DNA from: Candidatus Tisiphia endosymbiont of Nemotelus nigrinus
GTDB taxonomy: Bacteria > Pseudomonadota > Alphaproteobacteria > Rickettsiales > Rickettsiaceae
Reading direction: 5' to 3'
NCBI RefSeq assembly: GCF_964026475.1
Contig: NZ_OZ032151.1
Span: forward strand, 186,001-250,000
DNA: 64,000 bases
A program made the position numbers and the translations under genes. The notes under the pieces are model-generated. The model was not told the origin of the DNA and did not search any database. It was given only the letters and a program-made list of their open reading frames with translations. Below are positions 39,607 to 49,930 of the stretch, one piece after another; position 1 is the first letter of the stretch, and each line of letters opens with the position of its first letter.

Positions 39607-41316
39607 ATGCATACTCAAACCATACATAATATAGAAGTTAACATGTCATTCAACATTAAAAATCATAAAAATGATTTACTATTCTTACCACTTGGCGGAG
39701 CAAATGAAATAGGCATAAATGTCAATCTATATCATTATAAGGGAAAGTGGTTGATGGTTGACTGCGGCAGCGGTTTTGCCGATAACTATTTACCAGGTGT
39801 TGATATGATAATTGCTGATATTAGCTTTATCGAACAATATAAAAAAGATTTATTGGCTTTAGTCCTAACTCACGCACATGAAGACCATTTGGGAGCAGTC
39901 CAATATTTGTGGAGCAGTCTAAAATGCCCAATATATGCCACTACCTTTACAGCAAATTTTCTAAAACTTAGATTAGCAGAATATGATTTTGCTAAAACTA
40001 TAAAAATTCATGAAGTAAAACCTTCGGCAAAAATAAATCTTGATCCATTCCAATTAGAAATGGTACCTCTCACCCATTCAGCTCCAGAAATGCAGGCAAT
40101 TATGATACGCACAGAAGCTGGCAATATTTTTCATACTGGAGATTGGAAATTTGATCCTGATCCTTTACTCGGTAAGAAAGCTGATGAAGCTCTACTAAAA
40201 TCCTATGGAGATGAAGGGGTTTTAGCTTTAGTTTGTGATTCAACTAATGTATTTAATTCAGGAAATTCTGGTTCGGAGGGAGAAGTACGTAAAAGTTTAA
40301 TAGATATTATAGCAGGTTGTCCCCAGATGATTGTGGTCACAACTTTTGCTTCAAATTTGGCACGTCTTGAAACTATAATTCATGCAGGTCAGATGGCAGG
40401 AAGAAAAGTAGTGCTATCGGGAAGAAGTTTGCATAGAATTCTACTTGCAGCCCAGGAAAGTGGTTATATGAAAGATATTGCCCCTTTAATTGATGAGCGG
40501 GATGTAGCAAGATTTAAAAGGCAAGAACTTTTAATTATTGCTACTGGCTGTCAAGGTGAACCTCTAGCAGCTACTGCCAAAATGGCAAATAATAGTCACC
40601 CTAGTATCAAGTTAGCTCCTAAAGATACAGTTATATTTTCTTCAAAAATTATTCCTGGTAATGAAAAGAAAATTTTCCGTATGTTTAATATTTTTGTAAG
40701 AGCAGGAATTGAAGTAGTAACTGAACGAGATCATTTTGTCCATGTTTCTGGACATCCATCAATTGACGAACTCAAGCAAATGTATGCCTTAATTAGACCG
40801 CAAATTTGCGTACCAGTACATGGTGAGCCGGTACATATACATGAGCAAGCAAAATTAGCTCGTAAAAATGGTATAAAGCATGCTGTTGAAGTTGAAAATG
40901 GTAGCTTAGTATTACTTGATCCTCATAATCCTCGTATTTTAACTAAGGTAACAGCAGGTTATTTAGCTGTTGACGGCAATTATCTTTTGCCAGCTGAATC
41001 ATCAATTTTTAGAACTCGCAGACGTATGCGTGATGATGGTATAGTAGTTGCTTCTCTGATAATAAATAAGAAAGGTGAACTTACTTGTCGACCTATTTTA
41101 TCTATGCCAGGACTTCTTGACTCTGATGATGATGCACAGTTAATTAATGTAATCAAAGATGATATCGCTGAAACAATAGAAATTCAGAGAAAATCAAAAG
41201 GCAACCTCCTCAATGACCAAATCGAAAATGCTGTAAGGTCGGCTATTCGCAAAATATTAAAACATGAAATGAATAAATCGCCTCTTATCATAGTTAATGT
41301 GGAGAAAGCTATTTGA
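39607..41316 (+). CDS. rnj: Ribonuclease J
   Basis: Metallo-beta-lactamase/beta-CASP nuclease for RNA maturation and decay. The 569-residue product has HAHEDH at 89-94, HTGDWKFD, the beta-CASP region and the late PVHGEPVH motif. ATG 39607 gives a 12-residue lead; ATG 39643 (MSFNIKNH) is an alternative start. Neither has a clear Shine-Dalgarno. Alphaproteobacterial RNase J processes rRNA and mRNA ends. Confidence 0.95.
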   Translation: MHTQTIHNIEVNMSFNIKNHKNDLLFLPLGGANEIGINVNLYHYKGKWLMVDCGSGFADNYLPGVDMIIADISFIEQYKKDLLALVLTHAHEDHLGAVQYLWSSLKCPIYATTFTANFLKLRLAEYDFAKTIKIHEVKPSAKINLDPFQLEMVPLTHSAPEMQAIMIRTEAGNIFHTGDWKFDPDPLLGKKADEALLKSYGDEGVLALVCDSTNVFNSGNSGSEGEVRKSLIDIIAGCPQMIVVTTFASNLARLETIIHAGQMAGRKVVLSGRSLHRILLAAQESGYMKDIAPLIDERDVARFKRQELLIIATGCQGEPLAATAKMANNSHPSIKLAPKDTVIFSSKIIPGNEKKIFRMFNIFVRAGIEVVTERDHFVHVSGHPSIDELKQMYALIRPQICVPVHGEPVHIHEQAKLARKNGIKHAVEVENGSLVLLDPHNPRILTKVTAGYLAVDGNYLLPAESSIFRTRRRMRDDGIVVASLIINKKGELTCRPILSMPGLLDSDDDAQLINVIKDDIAETIEIQRKSKGNLLNDQIENAVRSAIRKILKHEMNKSPLIIVNVEKAI

Positions 41317-41333
41317 AAATTAAACTAGCGTTT

Positions 41334-41568
41334 CAGGGCGATTTAAAAGTTGCAATTAATGATAGAAAATTTATTTTAGAAAATGCATAAACATCATTGC
41401 GAGGAGCGGCAAAGCTGCGACGTGGCAATCCAGAAGTTGCATCGGCAAAAAATAAAACTAGCCAGCTGTTTTTTTGGATCGCCACGCCACTTAGTGGCTC
41501 GCGATGGCAACCATTCGTTTCTGTAATTTAGTGCTTTCTATCATTATTGCAACTTTTAAATCGCCCTG
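41334..41568. repeat. Palindromic element, family C (uninterrupted)
   Basis: The ends CAGGGCGATTTAAAAGTTGC and GCAACTTTTAAATCGCCCTG pair. Inside it reads AATAAAACTAGCCAGC where the copy at 33022 carries a MITE. A single family C end also lies at 55568-55602. The rest of the gap to 41833 has a partial family A core (41683-41720) and no gene. Confidence 0.9.
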
Positions 41569-43822
41569 ATATATGTACACTTAAACAAGTTCTTGAAATA
41601 AATTCAGGATGACTCTTAACTGAAACAAGTTCATGACATAACCAACCATACTAACATTACATCAAATTCACAAATGTCATTGCAAGGAGCTACTTTAGTA
41701 GCGACAAAGCAACCTATCTAGGAGTAATGCTGGGTTAATATACTCAAATAATTTTCTAAAAAAATATCTTTTGTTATTAGTGGCACTAAATTTTAGTGAT
41801 ATATTACTTATGTAATTAATGTAAAGGGTTTTTATGGGAAGAGTTGTAATAACAAAAGAAGAATTGGATTTTTGTAAATCGAATAAAGTTTTTCTACATG
41901 ATGCTTTTTTAGCATCCGTTAGAACTCAGGACGTTACGACACTTGAATTATTATTTAAGTCAACTGACTTAAAGTCTTGTCTTGATATAAAACGGGAGAA
42001 CTTATTTCAAGAAGGTTTATTTGGTGAATTGTTACTTGAATTAGTTATAGATGATAAAAATGCAGATATATTAAAATTAATAGTTGGTGAATTGCAAGTT
42101 AAGTTACAACAACAAAAAATTTCAGTAACTCAAGAGACTTTGCTTGATATAGCTGCCCGGTATGGAGCCCAAGACATTGTGGCTTTTCTCCTTACAGTAG
42201 GACTTGATCCTAATAATAAAGACAATAACGGACAAACTTCCTTACATAAGGCAGTAATGGCTGAGAATGAAGGTGTTATTTCTCTACTCCTTAATAAGGG
42301 AGCAGAAGTAAATGTTAGAGACGAGACAGGTGGCAATACTCCACTTCACTTAGCAACTGTATTAAAGCTACCCAAAATAGTACAGCAATTAAAATTCCAT
42401 GGAGCACAAGAACACATAAAGAATAAAGCAGGGTACAATTATTCCACTCTTCATAAATTAGTGGTAACAGGAAAGGCAAAACTTGATATAAAAGCACCAC
42501 CACCATCTGAGATAGACGAAGATTTAGAATTTTATAAAGGAATAACAAGTTTTTATAGAGCTGTTTTATCAGAGGGAAATAAAGAAGAATATTTTGCGAG
42601 TGCTATCGATGATATAAAAAGCTTCATTAACCAATTACCCAACTCTCCTAAAAAAATAGAACCTATCAATAGAAGCTTAGAGTTGTTAGTTAAATTATAT
42701 CAGTATTATAAATATGAAGGTAGTGTTGAATTGCAAAAATATATAATAGATAAAGCTGCGGTCTGCGAGTTACCTACTATCTCAATAGTATTATATAATA
42801 TAATGTGTGTAGAGTATTTAGAAGTAGCAGATTACCCTAATGCTATTAAATATGCGGAATATGCCCATAATTCTTTGCTTAATAGTTCCGAAAAATTACA
42901 AACTGAGACCTATAAGGGATCGTTATATGAAATCTTATTTAATTTAGGATTAGCATGGAAACATCTTGATACAACAAAGTCTTTAGATTATTTTGCCCAA
43001 GCAGAGGAAACAAAGCCAAGTGATCAGGACGCAATAATATAGCAATTAAAACATTATCTTACTCTTGTTGATATTGACAATGCTTCAAAGCAAATAGAGA
43101 AAATTAAAGATGATGATCTTAGAGATTTATATGAAATAATGCTTAATATTGTTAAATTTACTCCAGATGCCCTCAGTGTAGCATCATTAACAAATCATGC
43201 ACAAAATATAACAGGTCCAATACTTAAAGAGTTTTCTAATATAATGCTTGAATTTGCATCTAAACCAGATGCTTCCCTCTCGCAATTATTAAGTACGTTC
43301 TTCCAGCACAATACGCCTAAAGGTCTTAAATCTTATCTAGAGATTTATAAAGAAATATGGGTAAGATTCTTTCTACAAAAGAAGGAATTTGATAAAGCCA
43401 TTGAGTGTTGCGATGAAATCAATATTTGTATGGAGGAACATAATGTACCAACTCAGCTATTTAAAATATTGGAAATTTGTAAAAAAGCTGGATTTTGGGA
43501 TAGAGGGTTAAAATTTATTGAAGAGAAGTACCAGAAACATAACGAAATTTTACAACATCATGGTTTCCTTCCTCTTAAATATCTAGAATTTGTATTTTAT
43601 AAACAACATGGGATGGAAGAAGAATCTGAAACCTGCTTAAATTTTCTAAAAACTAATGCTCATTTAGGCGACAAGCCAGCTCTATTACTGTCTTATGCTA
43701 ATGAGTTTGCTTTTTATATAGATGTAGAAAAAGGCAATTTTGACAAAGCGCTTTCTTATTTACAGAATTCAACTAGTTTAGATCCGTCAACTATAGAGAT
43801 ATCAAAGATACTTATTTTACTA

Positions 43823-44678
43823 GGTTCTGTGAAGTTTTCTAACGAAGCCATATAAAAGCTCCAACAAATTGCAAAAAAGACAAGAAAGCAGTAGCAGTTT
43901 TATCAAATCTCGAAAAAATTCGTCTAAAATGTTTAATTTTACCAAAAAAACATTCGATCGAATGACGTTCTTTATAGATATGTTTATCGTACTCCCTTTG
44001 CTGTTTTCGGTTCTTTTTTGATGGAATAACAGCTATACAATTTTGCTCTTCAAGCTGCTCAATAAAAGCATTGCTATCATATGCCTTATCGGCAAGGAGC
44101 ATAGTATTTTTAATATCTTTAACCAATGAGTTGGCTTGTGTAATGTCATGTCTTTGACCTGCAGTTAAAATAAACTTTAAAGGATTACCAAGAGCGTCAA
44201 CTAAGGCATGGATTTTAGTAGTAAAACCTCCTTTACTACGCCCTAAAGCTTCTTGATCTTGGCTATCTTTTTTATAACCTGCTGAGCATGCATGGGCACG
44301 AACTATAGTAGCGTCAATCATTGTTGATTCCATGTCAGGATTAGCTTGTACTTGCTCAAACAAATCGGTCCATATTCCTTTATTAGACCAAGTTTTAAAC
44401 CTCATATGCACTGCTCGCCATGAACCATAAACACTCGGTAACAACCGCCATTGGCATCCTGAACGTGTTATGTACCATATTGCTTCAATAAATCGTCTAA
44501 GCTTATCCTCATTTCTTGTTTTTATATCTTTTCTTTTTCTTAATATTTCAATAATTTGTTGCCATTCTCTGATTTTTATATGATAATTCATTCCGGTAGT
44601 GTTTTTGATTGTCTAAAATAGAAAATACACTACCTCTCCTTCTTTTTAATTTATTTTTTTACAAAACTTCACAGAACC
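43823..44678 (-). mobile_element. 856-bp IS5-family (IS427-type) element, copy 1
   Basis: Ends GGTTCTGTGAAG and CTTCACAGAACC, flanked by TA on both sides (43821-43822 and 44679-44680). It encodes one 250-residue transposase. It interrupts the ankyrin/TPR gene; removing it restores the frame. An apparently identical copy is at 49931-50786. Confidence 0.93.
43839..44591 (-). CDS. IS5-family transposase (copy 1)
   Basis: DDE transposase of 250 residues with catalytic D93 (MIDATIVRAH), D168 (LLADKAYD) and E213 (ERHSIECFFGKIK). It starts with the DUF4096-like DNA-binding part (RFIEAIWYITRSGCQWRLLP). Single intact frame, which is unusual for the IS427 group, where two frames are common. Identical protein to the second copy, so the element moved recently and is probably active. 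Confidence 0.93.
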   Translation of the reverse strand: MNYHIKIREWQQIIEILRKRKDIKTRNEDKLRRFIEAIWYITRSGCQWRLLPSVYGSWRAVHMRFKTWSNKGIWTDLFEQVQANPDMESTMIDATIVRAHACSAGYKKDSQDQEALGRSKGGFTTKIHALVDALGNPLKFILTAGQRHDITQANSLVKDIKNTMLLADKAYDSNAFIEQLEEQNCIAVIPSKKNRKQQREYDKHIYKERHSIECFFGKIKHFRRIFSRFDKTATAFLSFLQFVGAFIWLR

Positions 44679-45423
44679 TAATAGAAAGGCTTCAAGCGAA
44701 GCAAAAAGAAATACTCCTAGTCCAGTCTGCTATCGCAGACACTACAGAAGAAGGTAATATTGTTTCAATCGATTTGATAAAAGAGCCTGCAGAGTTAAAT
44801 GATTTTATTGCTAATCTCGATCCAAAGGCGATTCATGCCTATTTCCAACAACAGAAACAAGCTTTACTTAAAAAGTCAGTAGATACTGCTGTTAAAGAGC
44901 AACCATCTATTTGGTGTATAGGTAAAGATATTTATACCTCTAATCAACAAGATGTTTATTCTATAGAAGGTAAACCAAATTTTTATGCAAAGATCGATCA
45001 AAATTTGCTGAATAAGTTGGACCATCAACTGCTCAAACAATTTGAAAATGCATTATCAAAAGGGTTAATTGATAAAGATCATAAGAGTAATGGGATAAAA
45101 ATTATACCTAACAAATTGATAGAACTTAAAACTCCTGAAGATTATAGGTTATATACATATCAGATATATAAAAATTCTCAAGGTAAATACTTAATTTATT
45201 TTAACAAACAAGGTGATCATAATGATATAAAGAAAGCGGTAAGATCAAGCAAAGGTTTAGAAATTATTGAAATAGATGAAACATCTTATGTAGCTTCTCT
45301 TCCTAAAGAGCCTGAGTGTAGTGCTAGTCAAGAGTTAGATTTTTCAGCATTGAGCTTACAAGAAGAGAAGGTGCAGCCATTAGGAGATAATGATGATATA
45401 AGCTGTTAATTAATAGGGGTTTT

Positions 45424-46575
45424 ATGGCAAAAGTTGAAATAACGGAAAAAGAGAGAAATAGCTACATATCAAATAAATCATTTTTGGAACATGTTTTTAT
45501 ACATGCTATTAGAGCTGGAGATAGCAAAACGCTTGAATTGTTAACTAGTAGGTGTCCTAATTATTCTATTAAAATTAGACCAGAAGATTTATTTAAAGAA
45601 TTAATCCCCTTAGTCACAAATGATAAACATGAAAAGATAGTAAAATTAATAATTAACCAATGCGATGTTGATTTAAGCCAACAAAGAGATTCAGAAGATG
45701 CAACTTTACTTGATCAGGCTGCTTGCTATGGAGCTACAAAAATTGTAAGAATCTTACTTGCAAAAGGATTTGATCCTAATAATCAAAATTCTTATGGACA
45801 AACTTCGTTACATAGGGCTGTAACTGTCAATAGTCTAGAAATTGTTAATCTACTTATAAAACATTATAAAATAAACTCAAATAAACACCCTGAAACAGAC
45901 TTATTAAATATTCCAGATCAGGATGGCAATACTCCGCTTCACTTAGCAATTTTTCATAAGGATTATTCAATATTGACAGCATTACAAAATGCAGGGGCAA
46001 AGCAAAATATAGCGAATAAAAGAGGATATAATTGTTTAGAACTCTATAAGGCATTGACGAAGGGAAGCGCAAAAGTTACGATGCCAAACTTACAACCACC
46101 TGAGGAACAAGAAAACTCAAAATTCTATGCAGGGATGACAAGTTTTTATAAGGGTATTTTATCGGATATAAATCAAGTAGAGTTCTTTGCGAGAGCTATC
46201 AATAGTATAAAAACCTTCCTTGATGAATTATCAATATTTTCTGGCACAAAAGATTTTGCTTATGAAGGTTTATGGGCATTAGCTAAATTATATGAGTATT
46301 ATAAATACAAAGATAGTAAAGATAATAATAAATTACAAAAATATATAATAGATAAAGCAAAAGCTTGGGGGGACATACTTCAATTTGAATCTGATCTCCC
46401 TTATCCTCTTGCAGAATTATTAAAAAATTGGGATTCTGCTCACTTAGCTTCTCTTCATAAAGATCCTGAGTGTAGGGCTAGTACACAAGAGTTAGATTTG
46501 ATTTTAGCAATGAGTTTACAAAAAGGTGCGATGAAAGCATTGGGCGTTTCTGATAATGATGAACCTGATGTTTAA
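45424..46575 (+). CDS. Ankyrin-repeat protein, intact paralogue
   Basis: A 383-residue protein sharing its N-terminus (KVEITEKERNSYISNKSFLE) and ankyrin region (about 100-225: LLDQAACYGATKIVRILLAK, GQTSLHRAV, NTPLHLAI) with the broken gene just upstream. A shared leader (AGGGGTTTTATGG) precedes the ATG. It lacks most of the TPR part and the RelE-like domain, but ends with the same style of tail (DPECRASTQELDLILAMSLQ). It arose by tandem duplication with loss or gain of the middle. Probably a cytosol-delivered host-interaction protein; the evidence for that is family habit only. Confidence 0.82.
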   Translation: MAKVEITEKERNSYISNKSFLEHVFIHAIRAGDSKTLELLTSRCPNYSIKIRPEDLFKELIPLVTNDKHEKIVKLIINQCDVDLSQQRDSEDATLLDQAACYGATKIVRILLAKGFDPNNQNSYGQTSLHRAVTVNSLEIVNLLIKHYKINSNKHPETDLLNIPDQDGNTPLHLAIFHKDYSILTALQNAGAKQNIANKRGYNCLELYKALTKGSAKVTMPNLQPPEEQENSKFYAGMTSFYKGILSDINQVEFFARAINSIKTFLDELSIFSGTKDFAYEGLWALAKLYEYYKYKDSKDNNKLQKYIIDKAKAWGDILQFESDLPYPLAELLKNWDSAHLASLHKDPECRASTQELDLILAMSLQKGAMKALGVSDNDEPDV

Positions 46576-46702
46576 GTTTTGGCAAGCTAGAATAGTTTTT
46601 TTGAGTTATTTTATAAAAAATAGTTCCTATTTTCTTATATTTAGATCATAATCCGTCGCTGTTGTTTGTAGAAAAAGATCAAGAAGTAAAAATTTATAAT
46701 AA

Positions 46703-47251
46703 ATGACTATTGACAAAAATATACCAAATTATCTGACGGTAGCTCGTATAGTGGTTATTCCAGTTATTGTAATGACCTTTTATTTAGATAGTTCTAAACT
46801 CGCTCATAGAATTGCAGCGATATTATTTATTTTGGCTAGTATTACTGATTTTTTTGACGGTTATCTTGCTAGGAAGTTTGATTTAGTATCAGGATTTGGT
46901 AAAATGTTTGATCCAATAGCTGATAAATTGTTGGTAGGTTGTGTAATTATAATGTTGGTAAAAAAAGGGGTTGCAGGGGAGATACCATGCTTATTAATTT
47001 TGGCTCGTGAATTTTTAGTGGCTGGGTTACGTGAATTTTTAGCTTTAATTCAAGTAAGTATTCCTGTATCTAGATTAGCTAAGATTAAAACATTTACCCA
47101 AATGTTTGCTTTGTCAGTATTAATTCTTGGTTCTAAAGGTTCTGGTATAATTTACATGGATTTAATAGGGCAAATAGCTTTATGGATTGCTGCATTTCTG
47201 ACTATCATAACAGGATACTCGTATTTGCAGGCTTGTAGTAAATATTTTTAG
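46703..47251 (+). CDS. pgsA: CDP-diacylglycerol-glycerol-3-phosphate 3-phosphatidyltransferase
   Basis: Makes phosphatidylglycerol phosphate in the inner membrane. The 182-residue protein has the complete CDP-alcohol phosphotransferase motif: D49, D52-G53, A56-R57, G66, D70 and D74 in [12 protein letters not shown] and [10 protein letters not shown]. Normal length, start ATG 46703. The gap 47252-47498 contains a 19-bp match (47260-47278) to the left end of the IS110 remnant at 53938 and no gene. Confidence 0.95.
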   Translation: MTIDKNIPNYLTVARIVVIPVIVMTFYLDSSKLAHRIAAILFILASITDFFDGYLARKFDLVSGFGKMFDPIADKLLVGCVIIMLVKKGVAGEIPCLLILAREFLVAGLREFLALIQVSIPVSRLAKIKTFTQMFALSVLILGSKGSGIIYMDLIGQIALWIAAFLTIITGYSYLQACSKYF

Positions 47252-47498
47252 ACAAGTATAGGTTGCTGTGAACAAATTAACTCCTAGAAAATGGTGCTGT
47301 GAGTTTGTTTTTTTCCTTCTTGGAACAATTATTTACTATAATGGAAAAAATTAAATTTATTGACATAAAAGTAACTTAGCATAGCATAAAAAGTATGATA
47401 TATAACTAAGCATAGGTGTTAATGAACCTAGATGTTTTAGACATTATACAGAACCTAGGGAGGTTTTGTGTAATTTTCAACTATTAGTTTATTAGTTT

Positions 47499-48905
47499 AT
47501 GAAAGGGCAAGATTCACCATATCTAGATAAGTTAAGAAAAAATTTATTCAAGATATTTACCTTAATTTTTGGAGTTTATAGCACAATTATAATTTTATTA
47601 TATCAATATTATAATAATAAAGTTGAGATGGAAAAAACACAAATTCTACAAACCTACTATGATAAAATAGTGGGGCTAAGTATGAATAAATTTTCTTCTT
47701 TAGCACATTACTTATCTAGCAATATTCAGGAAAAAAACATTTCAATCAACAATAATAGTAGTGAGATTGAGATATGTAATGAAGCACTAAACTGTAAATA
47801 TTATAATATTTTTCATTTTGGAGAGTTATTAAATCGTGATATTCCGGAATTTATTCATTATAAGATAGAACTCAATAAAAATTTTCTTTATTCAAATATT
47901 GAAATGGAAAATTATCAAGTAGATAAAATATATCATATTAACGATTCTCACCAACTTAACGTTAGTTTGGCAATTAATAGTGTATTTTGGCATAAAGTAG
48001 AAACAGATATCAAAAAATCTTTTTGGATATTAACTGCATTTATTACAACTAATATGGCATTGTTATATGTTCTATTAAAAATATCATTTAACAACTTCAA
48101 TAAATCCTATGCATTACATTATCAAGACCAACATACTGCAGAATTAGAACAACTCAAGTTTGATCATCAGCTAGAATTAAAAAATTGTGAAACCTGCCTA
48201 ATGAAAAAGATTTGGAATAATGATTTTAATAAACAAAAAGATTTGGAAATTAATTGTCTATTTGCTCAGGAAGCTAATCAAATATCGTTGTTTGATAATA
48301 ATTCCAATAATCAAGAAGATATGATCAAGGATTATAGGTTAAAAAACTTTGGTGATAAAGTACCTTGCTCTATAGTGTTGTATCAAGAAAATAAAATAGA
48401 AGAAATTGATACCTCTAAATTAGTTACTCTATTTATTGATAGATTTAATCAGGAAGACGAGAATATATCGTTTGAAATTTCTAGTAAAGCAAAAATATTA
48501 TATTTTTCTTCTAACGCAGCATTGTATCAAATCATTTATAGTGTTATTAGCTATATATTCTTTTTGTTAAAAAAACAGCCTTTTGTTATCAAACATAATA
48601 TTAGGTTAACTATTAATAGTATAAAACAAAAGATAGTACTACATTTTGAATATGATGGTTATCCCATAATGACAGCACAAGAATTGCTAAAAACGTCAAA
48701 TAATTTTTTCAAAACCCATGCTAACCCTTTTTTACTCAATCTAAGTCAAGTATTTAATATATTACAAGCGAATGGTTATAACTATCAAGTAAGTCATAAC
48801 CAAAACAATGTTATAGAAATTTACTCAAATGAGTTGAAGAATTGGGATAACAAACAAGAAGAAAACGTCATTCTACTAAACTCTTTAATTAAAAGAAAAA
48901 AATAA
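47499..48905 (+). CDS. Two-helix membrane protein, possibly a degenerate sensor kinase
   Basis: A 468-residue protein with one membrane helix at about 17-36 and another at about 173-193, enclosing an extracytoplasmic domain of about 135 residues, the layout of a sensor kinase. A coiled-coil stretch follows (about 210-240). The C-terminal part has an N-box-like helix (NAALYQIIYSVISYIFFL) and an ending that resembles a histidine-kinase ATPase fold (NVIEIYSNEL). However, no phosphoacceptor His block or glycine boxes are seen. It may be a pseudokinase or a diverged sensor. No response regulator is adjacent. Confidence 0.55.
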   Translation: MKGQDSPYLDKLRKNLFKIFTLIFGVYSTIIILLYQYYNNKVEMEKTQILQTYYDKIVGLSMNKFSSLAHYLSSNIQEKNISINNNSSEIEICNEALNCKYYNIFHFGELLNRDIPEFIHYKIELNKNFLYSNIEMENYQVDKIYHINDSHQLNVSLAINSVFWHKVETDIKKSFWILTAFITTNMALLYVLLKISFNNFNKSYALHYQDQHTAELEQLKFDHQLELKNCETCLMKKIWNNDFNKQKDLEINCLFAQEANQISLFDNNSNNQEDMIKDYRLKNFGDKVPCSIVLYQENKIEEIDTSKLVTLFIDRFNQEDENISFEISSKAKILYFSSNAALYQIIYSVISYIFFLLKKQPFVIKHNIRLTINSIKQKIVLHFEYDGYPIMTAQELLKTSNNFFKTHANPFLLNLSQVFNILQANGYNYQVSHNQNNVIEIYSNELKNWDNKQEENVILLNSLIKRKK

Positions 48906-48916
48906 ATATTCTTTAA

Positions 48917-49867
48917 CTAGGTGTTTAGTCCCAGGATGTGGTGGTTAGGGTTAATAATAAATTTATTTGGATCAGATGTCCATGTTTTTATGATAAATTC
49001 ATAAGGAGTTAAACCTTTAAGAGCTTTAAGTCTTTTTGCGAAATTGTAGGCATTGATAAAATCATATAAATGTTGTTTAAGTTGCTGATGATTGTCATAA
49101 TAAAAACGTTTAACAGTTGCCTCTTTAATAGTACGATTCATACGTTCTACCTGTCCATTAGTCCATGGATGATTAACTTTTGTTAGCCTGTGTTCAATAT
49201 TGTATTCATAGCAAATACGATCAAAAATATGCATCCAAGCATTCTTATCTACTGTTCTGTTAGTAAATTGAATACCATTATCTGTCAAAATAGTATGAAT
49301 TTTATAAGGTATAGCTTTAATTAAATTACGAAGAAATTGTGCTGTTTCTGTCTTGGTACATCTTGGTAAAAGTTCTACATACACAAACTTTGAAGTGCGA
49401 TCAATAGCAACAAATAGATAGAGTTTACCTTCTTCTGTTTTGACTTCAGCAATATCTATATGGAAATAACCAATTGGATAAAGTTTAAACTTCTTCTTGG
49501 TTTTGTTATTTCCTTTTACTTCCGGTAACCTACTAACATTATGGCGTTGAAGAAGTCTATGTAAAGAAGATCTAGTAAGCTTGGGAATACTAACTTGTAA
49601 AGCATATAAGCAATCATCTAAAGATAATAAAGTGTGTTTACGAAATGCTATACACATAGCTTCTTCTTCAGAAGTTAATACTGTAGAAGATGGTTCTTTG
49701 GGACCCATACAAGTATCTTGTAATGTAGTTCGTTTCTTCCACTTAGCAACTGTTTTAGGATTAATAGAATATTTTCTTGCTAAAGTCTTTAAGCTCTCTT
49801 GACTATTTTGGATTGCGAAACGTATTGCCTCTGTCGTTTTGGCACAGCCGTGTAATATTTGTCCCAT
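48917..49867 (-). CDS. IS481-family transposase
   Basis: A 316-residue DDE integrase-like protein: N-terminal helix-turn-helix (LARKYSINPKTVAKWKKR), catalytic D138 (FHIDIAEV), D196 (LTDNGIQF) and E241 (NGQVERMN). The frame runs through the terminal repeat, and the stop TAG lies in flanking DNA (48917-48919), so the end of the protein depends on the insertion site. Intact. Confidence 0.93.
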   Translation of the reverse strand: MGQILHGCAKTTEAIRFAIQNSQESLKTLARKYSINPKTVAKWKKRTTLQDTCMGPKEPSSTVLTSEEEAMCIAFRKHTLLSLDDCLYALQVSIPKLTRSSLHRLLQRHNVSRLPEVKGNNKTKKKFKLYPIGYFHIDIAEVKTEEGKLYLFVAIDRTSKFVYVELLPRCTKTETAQFLRNLIKAIPYKIHTILTDNGIQFTNRTVDKNAWMHIFDRICYEYNIEHRLTKVNHPWTNGQVERMNRTIKEATVKRFYYDNHQQLKQHLYDFINAYNFAKRLKALKGLTPYEFIIKTWTSDPNKFIINPNHHILGLNT

Positions 49868-49926
49868 AATTCCTCTCTTGATGGTAATTCTTTATAATAT
49901 ACAACATTACACCCTGGGACTAAACA
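48922..49926 (-). mobile_element. IS481-family element, complete copy
   Basis: About 1005 bp with ends TGTTTAGTCCCAGG and CCTGGGACTAAACA. CTAG is found within one base of each end, a possible target duplication. A second copy starts at 63212. The IS5-type copy 2 is only four bases away. Confidence 0.88.
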
Positions 49927-49930
49927 TCTA

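Larger units (their letters stand above)
41834..45409 (+). pseudogene. Ankyrin/TPR protein with RelE-like tail, broken by a TAG and an IS
   Basis: Removing the 856-bp IS plus one TA joins the two parts into one frame of 906 codons. Residues about 100-215 are ankyrin repeats (LLDIAARYGAQDIVAFLLTV, GQTSLHKAV, NTPLHLA). From about 300 on are TPR-like helices. The first part stops at TAG 43040-43042 (codon 403), but the same frame continues to 43822 and resumes after the IS. The last part (from 44681) ends with a compact domain, IWCIGKDIYTSN to YLIYFNKQGDH, whose strand order recalls RelE/HigB toxins, and a tail ELDFSALSLQEE. The neighbouring paralogue shares the N-terminus and the tail. Rickettsial ankyrin proteins are often secreted effectors; here the gene is inactivated. 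Confidence 0.85.

Noticed and set aside
44609..44680. Treating 44609 as the start of a separate 266-residue gene
   Set aside because: The ATG is inside the IS; the part after 44681 continues the ankyrin/TPR frame from before the IS.
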